From Clostridiales bacterium (GTDB taxonomy: Bacteria; Bacillota; Clostridia; Oscillospirales; Oscillospiraceae), in assembly GCA_004556205.1 (NCBI GenBank), contig SFIL01000013.1:1-26633 (forward strand): a stretch of DNA of 26,633 nt, written 5' to 3'. This document shows positions 15,315 to 23,007 of the stretch, piece by piece (the stretch's first letter is position 1; every line of letters starts with the position of its first letter). The position numbers were made by a program, and so were the translations under genes. The notes under the pieces were generated by a model, which did not search any database, was not told the DNA's origin, and worked only from the letters and a program-made list of their open reading frames with translations.

Positions 15315-16496
15315 ATGACTCAGCTTTTATTGCGTCTGTTCGTGAAGGATCACAGCAACACGGGCGACCCGAAGGTGCGCACGGCTTACGGTAAGCTTGC
15401 GGGTTTTGTCGGGATCGTCTGCAATCTGCTGCTCTTTGCCGGCAAGCTCCTTGCGGGTATTCTCTCCGGCTCCGTCGCCATCACTGCAGACGCTGTCAAC
15501 AACTTGTCCGACGCATCCTCCTCCCTTGTCACACTGCTCGGCTTTAAGCTTGCGGAGCGTCCTGCCGACGAGGAGCATCCCTACGGACACGCCCGCATCG
15601 AGTATCTATCCGGTCTTGCTGTCGCAGCGCTCATTCTCATCATCGGCGTGGAGCTTGCAAAAAACTCCTTTGCGAAAATACTGCATCCCGAAACGGTCGC
15701 ATTTTCCTTTCTGACCCTCGGGATTCTGATCGCCTCCATTCTCGTGAAGCTTTGGATGGCACTGTTCTGCCGCACGCTCGGCAAGCGCATCGACTCGACG
15801 ACGCTCACCGCAACCGCCGCCGACAGCCGCAATGATGTGATCACAACCGCCGCCGTCCTGCTTGGCTGTCTGCTTGGGCATTTCTTCGATCTGAAGATCG
15901 ACGGCTATATCGGTCTGCTCGTCGCGCTTTTCATCCTCTGGTCCGGCATCGGCATTGCGAAGGATACTATCAGCCCACTCTTGGGCAAGCAGGCAGACCC
16001 CGAACTGGTCCGGCGCATTTCCGACCTCATTCTCTCCCATGAAAAGGTCCTCGGCATTCACGATCTGATGGTGCATGACTACGGACCCGGGCAGTGCTTT
16101 GCTTCCGTTCACGCGGAGATGGCAGCTACAGACGACCCGCTGACCTGCCACGACATCCTCGACGACATTGAGCGCGACGCTCTTCGCGAGCTGCGCGTCC
16201 ATCTCGTCATCCATTACGATCCCATCGTGACGGACGACGAGGAGCTGAATCGGATGCACGCACTGGTGGAAAAGGAGATCAAAGCCATCGACCCCACACT
16301 CGGAATGCACGATTTCCGCATGGTGCGCGGTCCCGCGCACACAAATCTGATCTTTGACCTTGTCATTCCGTTCTCGATGGCGGATCAAAAAGCGGAGTTG
16401 AAGCGCCGCATCGACGAACGCGTTCAGTTTGAAAACAAACGTTATTACACCGTCATCACCTTTGACGAAGCGTCGCACAATCAGCTTAAAGCGTGA
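15315..16496 (+). CDS. Cation diffusion facilitator metal exporter, probable Mn(II) type
   Basis: A 393-residue CDF transporter with six membrane helices in the first 220 residues and a cytoplasmic metal-binding domain after that. Aligning by the conserved PADEEHPYGH loop to the E. coli YiiP layout, the transport-site residues are Asn62 and Asp66 in helix 2 (ADAVNNLSDA) and Asp170 and Asp174 in helix 5 (ADSRNDV). Zinc-type members have Asp-Asp/His-Asp, while an Asn-Asp/Asp-Asp quartet has been linked to manganese export; Mn(II) is therefore the favoured substrate, by inference. The C-terminal tail beyond about 300 is longer than in YiiP. A GAGGT site precedes the ATG and a good promoter lies upstream. 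It is a single-gene unit; no metal-responsive regulator is adjacent. Confidence 0.88.
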   Translation: MTQLLLRLFVKDHSNTGDPKVRTAYGKLAGFVGIVCNLLLFAGKLLAGILSGSVAITADAVNNLSDASSSLVTLLGFKLAERPADEEHPYGHARIEYLSGLAVAALILIIGVELAKNSFAKILHPETVAFSFLTLGILIASILVKLWMALFCRTLGKRIDSTTLTATAADSRNDVITTAAVLLGCLLGHFFDLKIDGYIGLLVALFILWSGIGIAKDTISPLLGKQADPELVRRISDLILSHEKVLGIHDLMVHDYGPGQCFASVHAEMAATDDPLTCHDILDDIERDALRELRVHLVIHYDPIVTDDEELNRMHALVEKEIKAIDPTLGMHDFRMVRGPAHTNLIFDLVIPFSMADQKAELKRRIDERVQFENKRYYTVITFDEASHNQLKA

Positions 16497-16512
16497 AAGC
16501 CTCCCGCGTCAA

Positions 16513-16555
16513 GCAACCGTCTGTTGTTCAACCGTCGGTTGCACGGCATTTTTGA
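16513..16555 (+). terminator. Possible terminator after the CDF gene
   Basis: An inverted repeat GCAACCG (16513-16519) with CGGTTGC (16536-16542) and a long loop, then a T5 run after CACGGCA. The stem is short, so this is a weak call. Confidence 0.35.
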
Positions 16556-16603
16556 ATTTTCTGTAAGCAATGCTCCTTCCCGCTTTTTTTAATGCAGAAG
16601 CTG

Positions 16604-16612
16604 TGTTATAAT
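16604..16612 (+). promoter_or_regulatory. Extended -10 promoter of secA
   Basis: TGTTATAAT (16604-16612) is an extended -10 element; the -35 region holds only a T-run. It lies 37 bp before the secA start codon. Confidence 0.45.
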
Positions 16613-16649
16613 TAATACAATCGAATTTCAAACGAAAGGGCAAACAATT

Positions 16650-19370
16650 ATGGGTTTGTTTACGAAATTTTTCGGCACGCGCTCCGAGCGCGAGGTCAAG
16701 AAACTCCTGCCGACAGTCGATCGCATTGAAGCCCTCGCGGACGAGATGAAAGCGCTGACTGACGAACAGCTCCGCGCCAAAACAGACGACTTCAAGCAGC
16801 GCTATCAAAACGGCGAGACGTTGGACGATCTGCTCCCCGAAGCCTTTGCCGTCTGCCGCGAGGCAGCTGACCGCGTGCTTGGAATGCGCCCGTACCGCGT
16901 GCAGCTCATTGGCGGCATCGTCCTGCATCAGGGGCGCATTGCCGAGATGAAGACCGGCGAGGGCAAGACACTCGTTGCCATCCTGCCTGCATACTTGAAC
17001 GCATTGGCAGGCAGGGGCGTGCATATTGTCACGGTCAACGACTATCTCGCCAAGCGTGACTCGGAGTGGATGGGCAAGGTCTACCGCTTCCTCGGTCTGA
17101 CGGTCGGTCTGATCGTCCACGACTTAAAGCCCAACGAGCGCCGTGCCGCCTATAACGCCGACATCACCTACTGCACAAACAATGAGTTGGGCTTTGATTA
17201 TCTGCGCGACAATATGGCACTTTATAAATCTGACATGGTGCAGCGAGGTCACAGCTTTGCCATCGTGGACGAGGTGGACTCCATTCTCATTGACGAGGCG
17301 CGCACCCCGCTGATCATCTCGGGCAAGGGCGAGGAATCGACCAAGCTCTACGAGATGGCAGACTTCTTTGTCTCGACGCTGAAAAAGAAGGTCTTTGCCA
17401 CCACCGACGAAAAGCAGGAGCAAGACGATCTGGACTGCGACTACTATGTCGATGAGAAGGCGCGTACCGCTTCTTTGACCGCAAGCGGCATTGCCAAGGC
17501 GGAGAAGTATTTCAACGTAGAAAACTTAGCGGACATTGAAAACACCACGCTCCTGCACCATATTAATCAGGCAATGCGCGCGCGCGGCATTATGAAGCGC
17601 GACATTGACTATGTCGTTAAAGACGGACAAGTCATCATCGTCGATGAATTCACAGGCCGTCTGATGTACGGCAGGCGCTATAACGAGGGTCTGCATCAGG
17701 CGATCGAGGCGAAGGAGGGCGTCTCCGTCGCAAGCGAGAATAAGACGCTCGCTACCATCACCTTCCAGAATTTCTTCCGTCTGTATTCCAAGCTCTCCGG
17801 CATGACCGGCACGGCGCTGACCGAGGAGGAGGAATTCTCCGCAATCTACAAAATTGATATTGTGGAGATTCCGACCAACAAGCCCGTGATCCGTATCGAC
17901 CACAACGACGTTGTCTATAAGACCGAAGCCGGTAAATTCCGCGCGGTCATCGAGCAGATCAAGCAGTGCCATGAGAAGGGACAGCCCGTACTGGTCGGCA
18001 CAATCTCCATCGAGAAATCCGAACTGCTGTCTAAAATGCTCAAGCGCGAGGGCGTGCAGCACACCGTTCTGAACGCAAAGCATCACGAACGCGAGGCAGA
18101 GATTGTCGCGCAGGCAGGTAAGTTCGGCGCGGTCACGATCTCCACGAACATGGCAGGCCGCGGCACGGACATCATGCTCGGCGGCAACGCGGAATATATG
18201 GCGCTGTCTGACCTTCGCAAGCAGGGTGTTTCAGACGAACTGATTGCCGAGGCAAATTCCTTCGCGGAAACAGACAATCCAGAGGTTCTCGAAGTTCGTG
18301 CCGCCTTTAAGGAAGCGTATACCCGCCACAAGATTGATGTTGATGCAGAGGCTGAGCGTGTCCGCGCCGCTGGCGGTTTGTTTATCGTCGGCACGGAGCG
18401 CCATGAATCGCGCCGTATTGACAATCAGCTTCGTGGACGTTCCGGCAGACAGGGAGACCCCGGCGAAACGCGCTTCTTCCTCTCGTTGGAGGACGACGTC
18501 ATGCGTCTGTTCGGTTCGGAACGCATTATGAATATGATGAATTCCCTCGGCGTAGACGAAGATACCCCGATCGACGCAAAAATACTCTCGGGTGCAATTG
18601 AAAACGCGCAGAAGACTGTCGAAAGCCGCAACTTCCAAGCGCGTAAGAACGTACTGGAATACGACGACGTGATGAATACACAGCGCACCGTCATCTACGA
18701 ACAGCGGCAAAAGGTACTCGACGGAGAGGATCTCTCACAGACCATCGAGATGATGATGCACCACGTTATCGACACCGAGGTCGAGGACGCCTTCGGTGCC
18801 GAGGAGGGCAGCCCCATTGAGAAGCTCAACGCAAAATTCGAAGGCATCTACTTCCCGAAGGGCGCGTTTGCACCTGCAGAGGGTATTACAAAGGAAGAGG
18901 CCGCCGAGCAGCTTTACAAGCTGTTCCGTCTGACCTACGCGAAGCGCGAGGAGATGTTCGGTGCGGAGCAGATGCGCGAGATCGAACGCATTATCCTCCT
19001 GCGTGTCGTAGACGAATACTGGATGGACAACATCGATGCGATGGACGATCTCAAGCAGGGCATCCGCTTGCGTGCTTATGGACAGACTGACCCCGTTATC
19101 GCCTATAAGCGTGAGGGCTTTGTCATGTTTGACGGCATGATTAACGCCATCCGCGAGGAAACCGTCCGCCGTCTCTTCCTCTTCCGACTCAAGACGAATG
19201 AGGAAGTACGCCGTCAGCAGGTCGCCAAGATCACAGGCACCGGCGGCGCAGATAAGACCGTGAAAAAGCAGCCAGTCAAAAAAGTCAAGATCGGCGCAAA
19301 CGATCCCTGCCCCTGCGGAAGCGGTAAAAAGTACAAATACTGCTGCCGCGATAAGGACGAGGCGAAGTGA
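16650..19370 (+). CDS. secA: Protein translocase ATPase SecA
   Basis: The 906-residue product is the motor ATPase that drives preproteins through SecYEG. It is full length and well conserved: Walker A MKTGEGKT at 100-107, HIVTVNDYLAKRDSEWM, the DEVDSILIDEARTPLIISG block, the second nucleotide fold with TISTNMAGRGTDIMLGGN and GGLFIVGTERHESRRIDNQLRGRSGRQGDPG (shown here as adjacent segments TERHESRRIDNQ and LRGRSGRQGDPG), and helical scaffold at the end. The C-terminus carries the zinc motif Cys887-x-Cys889-x8-Cys898-Cys899 that in other bacteria contacts SecB or the ribosome. The start follows a GAAAGGG site. It is the first gene of an operon: its TGA overlaps the start of pgeF (TGATG). Only one secA is visible here, so this is the housekeeping form. 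Confidence 0.98.
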   Translation: MGLFTKFFGTRSEREVKKLLPTVDRIEALADEMKALTDEQLRAKTDDFKQRYQNGETLDDLLPEAFAVCREAADRVLGMRPYRVQLIGGIVLHQGRIAEMKTGEGKTLVAILPAYLNALAGRGVHIVTVNDYLAKRDSEWMGKVYRFLGLTVGLIVHDLKPNERRAAYNADITYCTNNELGFDYLRDNMALYKSDMVQRGHSFAIVDEVDSILIDEARTPLIISGKGEESTKLYEMADFFVSTLKKKVFATTDEKQEQDDLDCDYYVDEKARTASLTASGIAKAEKYFNVENLADIENTTLLHHINQAMRARGIMKRDIDYVVKDGQVIIVDEFTGRLMYGRRYNEGLHQAIEAKEGVSVASENKTLATITFQNFFRLYSKLSGMTGTALTEEEEFSAIYKIDIVEIPTNKPVIRIDHNDVVYKTEAGKFRAVIEQIKQCHEKGQPVLVGTISIEKSELLSKMLKREGVQHTVLNAKHHEREAEIVAQAGKFGAVTISTNMAGRGTDIMLGGNAEYMALSDLRKQGVSDELIAEANSFAETDNPEVLEVRAAFKEAYTRHKIDVDAEAERVRAAGGLFIVGTERHESRRIDNQLRGRSGRQGDPGETRFFLSLEDDVMRLFGSERIMNMMNSLGVDEDTPIDAKILSGAIENAQKTVESRNFQARKNVLEYDDVMNTQRTVIYEQRQKVLDGEDLSQTIEMMMHHVIDTEVEDAFGAEEGSPIEKLNAKFEGIYFPKGAFAPAEGITKEEAAEQLYKLFRLTYAKREEMFGAEQMREIERIILLRVVDEYWMDNIDAMDDLKQGIRLRAYGQTDPVIAYKREGFVMFDGMINAIREETVRRLFLFRLKTNEEVRRQQVAKITGTGGADKTVKKQPVKKVKIGANDPCPCGSGKKYKYCCRDKDEAK

Positions 19371-20176
19371 TGGGCTTTCATGTGAACCACTCGGGCGATT
19401 TGGAATACTTGACCTCTCCCCTAATTATAGACACGCCGCACTGCTTTTCCACACGCTTCGGCGGCGTGAGCGAAGGCGCGCTCGCCTCGCTGAATTTGGG
19501 CGTCCATCGCGGAGACAAGCCGGCAAACGTACTGGAAAACTATCGGCGATTGAGCGAGGCGGTCGGCTTTGATCCGAAGCGCACGGTCTTTACCAAACAG
19601 ATCCATTCGGACATCATCGAGCGTGTCGGCGTATCTGACTGCGGCAGAGGTCTGATCGTTCCCGTAGAAAACGGATGCGACGGACTGGTCACGAACGAAC
19701 CTGAGGTTGTCCTGACCGTGTTTTCCGCCGACTGCACACCCGTTTTGCTCTATGACCCCGTTGCGAAAGCGGTCGGCGCTGTCCACGCAGGCTGGCGAGG
19801 AACTGCTGCAGCAATCGTGGCAAAGGCAGTCGAGCGCATGGCGGCGGAATTCGGCTCAAAGCCGGAGAATATCCGCGCCGCTATCGGGCCGTGCATTTCG
19901 CAGTGTTGCTTTGAAACAGATCGTGATGTCCCCGAAGCGATGCTGAACGCCTTCGGCGATGCCGCAAAAGAGGCGATCCGCGAAACCGGCAGTAAATATT
20001 ATGTAAACTTAAAGGCGCTCAATGCGCTCGCCCTGACCCGCGCGGGCGTGCGGCAGATCGACATTGCGACGGAATGCACCGCCTGCGAACCAAACCGCTT
20101 TTGGTCGCACCGTAGAGTTGGCAACGCCCGTGGCTCTCTTGCCGCCATGATTCTTTTGCGAGGTGATGCGCAGTGA
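19370..20176 (+). CDS. pgeF: Peptidoglycan editing factor PgeF (YfiH/laccase-domain family)
   Basis: A 268-residue member of the YfiH/YlmD multicopper-laccase-fold family. The conserved triad is present: His79 in TKQIHSD, Cys122 in SADCTPVLLYD and His139 in VHAGWRG, together with IGPCI. In E. coli PgeF removes UDP-MurNAc-L-Ser mis-made by MurC, so that L-Ala is used; other members act as purine nucleoside phosphorylase/adenosine deaminase, so biochemical role should be held open. The ATG at 19370 sits in a TGATG overlap with secA; a GTG one codon earlier is also possible. It ends in a GTGA overlap with the lipoprotein gene. Presence of both this factor and a divergent racemase and FemX in one region fits wall-precursor quality control, as inference. 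Confidence 0.9.
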   Translation: MGFHVNHSGDLEYLTSPLIIDTPHCFSTRFGGVSEGALASLNLGVHRGDKPANVLENYRRLSEAVGFDPKRTVFTKQIHSDIIERVGVSDCGRGLIVPVENGCDGLVTNEPEVVLTVFSADCTPVLLYDPVAKAVGAVHAGWRGTAAAIVAKAVERMAAEFGSKPENIRAAIGPCISQCCFETDRDVPEAMLNAFGDAAKEAIRETGSKYYVNLKALNALALTRAGVRQIDIATECTACEPNRFWSHRRVGNARGSLAAMILLRGDAQ

Positions 20177-21822
20177 AACGAACGTTTCTTCTCTGCTTAG
20201 TGCTCTTGCTGCTTCTCTCTGCCTGCTCCTCGCAGCCGCAGGGAACACCTTCGGAGCTGACCGAACCGACCGAGGTTGTGCCGACCCAAGAAGAAACTTC
20301 GCTGCCGACGCTCTCGGACGACTTTGGGCTTTCCTATCTACCCGCATACGGGCTGAATCCCTATAGCTGCATGGTAACCGCCAACAGAGCGCTGTTCTCC
20401 CTGCTCTATGAGAGTCTCTTTGTTGTCTCCAATCAATTTCGCGCTGAGCCTGTGCTCTGCGAGAGCTTCAAGGTTTCGGGGGAAGGCACAATCTATACCT
20501 TTACGCTGGTCAGCGGCGTGACCTTCTCCGACGGGGCACCGCTGACTGCCGCCGATGTCGCCGCTTCCATTGAGGCTGCAAGAACCAGTCCCATCTACGA
20601 AGGTCGGCTTTCGGACATCTCCTACTATACCGTCAACGATGACGGCACATTCACAATCGTCCTTGATACGGCATACGAGAATTTTGCCCTGATGCTGGAT
20701 GTGCCGATCGTCAAGGCAAGCACTGTTGACAGCACTACCCCCATCGGCAGCGGTGCTTACTATCTGCGTGGTTCGAAGCTGCAAAAGAACCCTCATTGGA
20801 AACTGACGACTTCTCCGATTCTCACTGCCGAATCGGTTACTGTGACAGCTTGCGCCGATCCGCAGATATTGCGTGATGATTTTGAGTTCGGTGCAACTGA
20901 TCTTGTCTATTGCGATCCAAACTCCGCTGCTGCGGTCGGCTATCGCTGTGACTACGAAGTTTGGGAGGCACCGACAACCGTCATGCACTATCTCGGCTTC
21001 AATCTCTACAGCGGATATTTTGTTAATGACAAGCTTCGCACCGCCGTAACCTACGCGCTGAATCGTGAGGACATCTCTAACAAAATTTACGGCGGCTTCG
21101 CCCGTGCAAGCGTCCTCCCCTGCTCTCCGTGTTCGGATCTGTACGACAATCAGCTTGCAGAGGAATATGACTACGCACCTGCGGTTTTTACTGCTGCAGT
21201 CAAGGAAGCCGGCGTGACAACTTCGGAAAACTATGTCGGTCACGAGGGCAAGCTGCTTGTCTGCTCGGAGGATCCGAAACGTGTCGCCGCAGCGGAATAC
21301 ATTGCTGAAGTCTTGAAAAAGGCCGGTCTGAACATCACCGTCAGCGCGGTCGATTATGACAGCTATAAAACCGCCCTGCAAAACAGCGACTTTGATCTCT
21401 ATTACGGAGAGGTGCGCCTGACGGCGAACTTCGATCTCTCGGAGTTTTTCGAGGAATACGGCGATCTGCAATATGGTGCGATCGCGTCTGCCAGCCTCGC
21501 AGCACTTTGTAATGCTGCATTGGAGAATTCCGGCAGCTACCCCGAGCTGTGCGCGCAGGTGATGCAGCTTGCGCCAATCTGCCCTGTCGTGTTTAAGAGC
21601 TATGCGCTCTATGTCTCGCGTGGAGCGCTCACGTCGATTACACCCGGCGTGGACTATGTGTTCCGCAACGCGGCTACCGCACGGACGCTTGCCGATGCAG
21701 ATAAGACCTACGCGGATGCCGCGCCCGTCGAGCCGTCCTCGGAATCGCCCGACACCACAGATAAAACCAACGATTCCACAGCGACTGGCGAGTCTCCGGT
21801 CGAATCCTCCGAAACGCCGTAA
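20173..21822 (+). CDS. Oligopeptide-type ABC substrate-binding lipoprotein, orphan
   Basis: The 549-residue product is a family 5 solute-binding protein (DppA/OppA type). A lipoprotein signal with lipobox LLSAC (Cys18 as the lipidated residue) is followed by a Ser/Thr/Pro/Glu-rich linker. The body has the family pattern: LNPYSCM, ALFSLLYESLF, FTLVSGVTFSDGAPLTAADV, and LRTAVTYALNREDI. The last 35 residues are a Ser/Thr/Pro/Asp-rich disordered tail. The gene starts at a GTG within the pgeF stop codon (GTGA), so it is translated with secA and pgeF. No permease or ATPase gene follows; it must share a transporter encoded elsewhere or act as a sensor or chaperone. The ligand is unknown. Confidence 0.88.
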   Translation: MKRTFLLCLVLLLLLSACSSQPQGTPSELTEPTEVVPTQEETSLPTLSDDFGLSYLPAYGLNPYSCMVTANRALFSLLYESLFVVSNQFRAEPVLCESFKVSGEGTIYTFTLVSGVTFSDGAPLTAADVAASIEAARTSPIYEGRLSDISYYTVNDDGTFTIVLDTAYENFALMLDVPIVKASTVDSTTPIGSGAYYLRGSKLQKNPHWKLTTSPILTAESVTVTACADPQILRDDFEFGATDLVYCDPNSAAAVGYRCDYEVWEAPTTVMHYLGFNLYSGYFVNDKLRTAVTYALNREDISNKIYGGFARASVLPCSPCSDLYDNQLAEEYDYAPAVFTAAVKEAGVTTSENYVGHEGKLLVCSEDPKRVAAAEYIAEVLKKAGLNITVSAVDYDSYKTALQNSDFDLYYGEVRLTANFDLSEFFEEYGDLQYGAIASASLAALCNAALENSGSYPELCAQVMQLAPICPVVFKSYALYVSRGALTSITPGVDYVFRNAATARTLADADKTYADAAPVEPSSESPDTTDKTNDSTATGESPVESSETP

Positions 21823-21856
21823 TCCCGAACGCCAATGTATTTTGTTTCCCAGCATC

Positions 21857-21884
21857 ATTGGCAGTAATTCGGCTCTATGCCAAT
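21857..21884. repeat. Inverted repeat downstream of the lipoprotein gene
   Basis: ATTGGCA (21857-21863) and TGCCAAT (21878-21884) form a 7-bp stem with a 14-nt loop; CCCAGC and GTTGGG outside can extend it with one G-U pair. No T-tract follows, so it is not a clear terminator. Confidence 0.4.
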
Positions 21885-21899
21885 AGTTGGGGTAGAGAT

Positions 21900-21943
21900 A
21901 AAAAAGATGAGACTGCAAGGAAACCCTCTTGCAGTCTCATTTT
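21900..21943. terminator. Bidirectional Rho-independent terminator
   Basis: A perfect 13-bp stem (ATGAGACTGCAAG 21907-21919 with 21928-21940, 8-nt loop). On the minus strand it is followed by C and six T (21906-21900); on the plus strand by TTTC. It can end both the secA operon and transcripts arriving from the right, and is the best 3' end for the RNA predicted at 21900-22137. Confidence 0.85.
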
Positions 21944-22093
21944 CATGTAGCGGCGCACGGAAACAGACGCAGATCAACACCTGCTGTTTCCGTCATCCCG
22001 CTGCAATATAGAGAACCTCAGGAGAATGCGCTTTCTTGCATGGGCACAGCAAAGCTGACAGTCGAGCCGCCCGATGTGTGCCGGTATAAACCG

Positions 22094-22114
22094 TTAGCAA
22101 GAAAGAATGCGCAT
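22094..22114 (-). CDS. Possible six-codon leader peptide in the candidate RNA
   Basis: On the minus strand a GGAGGG site (22125-22120) stands 5 bp before an ATG that opens a six-residue frame, MRILSC, then TAA. The start codon lies within the arm of the 22097-22117 stem, so folding would hide it. There is no following gene in cis for it to regulate, so this is a tentative call. Confidence 0.2.
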   Translation of the reverse strand: MRILSC

Positions 22115-22143
22115 TCTATCCCTCCGTTCCGTTTGTTTATTTC

Positions 22144-22172
22144 AATATATCATGCTCTGCGTCAAAATGCAA
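22144..22172 (-). promoter_or_regulatory. Predicted promoter for the candidate small RNA
   Basis: Minus-strand TTGCAT (22167-22172), 17-bp spacer and TATATT (22144-22149), located after the YwqG gene stop and pointing into the hairpin block. Confidence 0.45.
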
Positions 22173-22213
22173 GTCTTTCCCCCTAAGAGCAGTGCAAAAA
22201 CTCGTTGCTCTCC

Positions 22214-22990
22214 TCAATAGCAGTCCCACCAGTAAAGGACATCGGAGAAATCACACGCCTTCAATTTTTCGTGCGGGATCAGAAAGTTGCATATGCCGGC
22301 ATCGCCGAACTCGATGCGTGTGTCACCACGATAGACGCTGTCGATTTTGAGCAGCGTTGTATCATATTTCCGCAAGCTCTCCTTTGCAGCGCGCGGGTCG
22401 CCCTGCGTAAAATCCGCGTAGCCGCCCACAGAATGACCGCGCACGCTGAAGCATCGGTTAATAATCGTCTCCTCCTCCGCTGTCAGCTCGTCGTTTCCGC
22501 GTCTTGCGAAGAATTCGCGGAAGCGATAGTCCATCAGCGGCATTGGCTTCGCCTCGCGGTGGAAGGTGCAATAATAGCAGTCCTTCACGGGGAAGCCGTC
22601 ACTATTTAATAGTTCCTCTTGCCACTGCAAGCTCTCGGGGTTTTTGTCATAAAGCACACGGAAATTTTTCTGTTCCGTCGGGTTTTGATAATCCATTCCA
22701 TAAAGCGTTTCCCCGGAAATATAAAACCGCAGAACGCCCTGCGTGGGAAAGTCCGCAAAGCCGCCGAATTCCTCGCAAAACAAAGCGCAGAGCATTCGCA
22801 TGGGTCTCCCCTGCCCGTCCGTCGGAGGCACGCCCAAGGAGGGACCGCCGAAACGGCTCTTGCCTGCAGGTTCGTTAGAAAGCTCAATCCGCAGGCGCGG
22901 GATCACCGTATGTTCCTGCCACCAGGCATATTCCTCTGTCCGCATTTTCTCCTCCCGCGTCTCTCCACTATGCTTGTCGAAAAAAGCCAT
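22214..22990 (-). CDS. YwqG family (DUF1963) protein
   Basis: The roughly 258-residue soluble protein matches the YwqG/DUF1963 family, of unknown function: KSRFGGPSLGVPP, then MRMLCALFCEEF, FPTQGVLRFYIS, NFRVLYDK, VGGYADFTQGDPR, the YDTTLLKIDS segment, and the closing FSDVLYWWDCY. The start could be 22990 or the ATG at 23002; the AGGAGG site is 1 bp before 23002, too close, and 13 bp before 22990, so the exact start is uncertain. It begins just after the CapE stop codon and is the last gene of the 26.6-22.2 kb operon. YwqG-type proteins are commonly near variable loci, and no role in glycan synthesis is implied by family. Confidence 0.82.
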   Translation of the reverse strand: MAFFDKHSGETREEKMRTEEYAWWQEHTVIPRLRIELSNEPAGKSRFGGPSLGVPPTDGQGRPMRMLCALFCEEFGGFADFPTQGVLRFYISGETLYGMDYQNPTEQKNFRVLYDKNPESLQWQEELLNSDGFPVKDCYYCTFHREAKPMPLMDYRFREFFARRGNDELTAEEETIINRCFSVRGHSVGGYADFTQGDPRAAKESLRKYDTTLLKIDSVYRGDTRIEFGDAGICNFLIPHEKLKACDFSDVLYWWDCY

Positions 22991-23007
22991 GGTTCCGCCC
23001 ATTCCTC

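Larger units (their letters stand above)
21900..22137 (-). ncRNA. Candidate structured small RNA or long structured leader/trailer
   Basis: Between a minus-strand promoter (22144-22172) and the terminator at 21900-21943 lies about 240 nt dense in hairpins. From the 5' end of the minus strand: a long stem, 22097-22117 with 22023-22039 (17 pairs, a 4-nt bulge), enclosing a second stem 22077-22082 with 22043-22048; then a stem 21984-21993 with 21957-21966 (10 perfect pairs), extended by AGCGG/CCGCT pairing outside it; then the terminator. I do not recognise it as a known riboswitch, SRP, 6S or tmRNA. It could also be the structured 3' end of the YwqG-family transcript. An 85-codon plus-strand reading frame over the same bases is not believed. 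Confidence 0.35.

Noticed and set aside
20338..21918. 526-codon minus-strand frame opposite the lipoprotein gene
   Set aside because: It is an antisense shadow of a gene with clear family motifs; composition is Arg/Cys/Ile-rich without domains.
21929..22186. 85-codon plus-strand frame in the 21.9-22.2 kb spacer
   Set aside because: It begins inside a terminator stem, has no ribosome site, and crosses several long inverted repeats.
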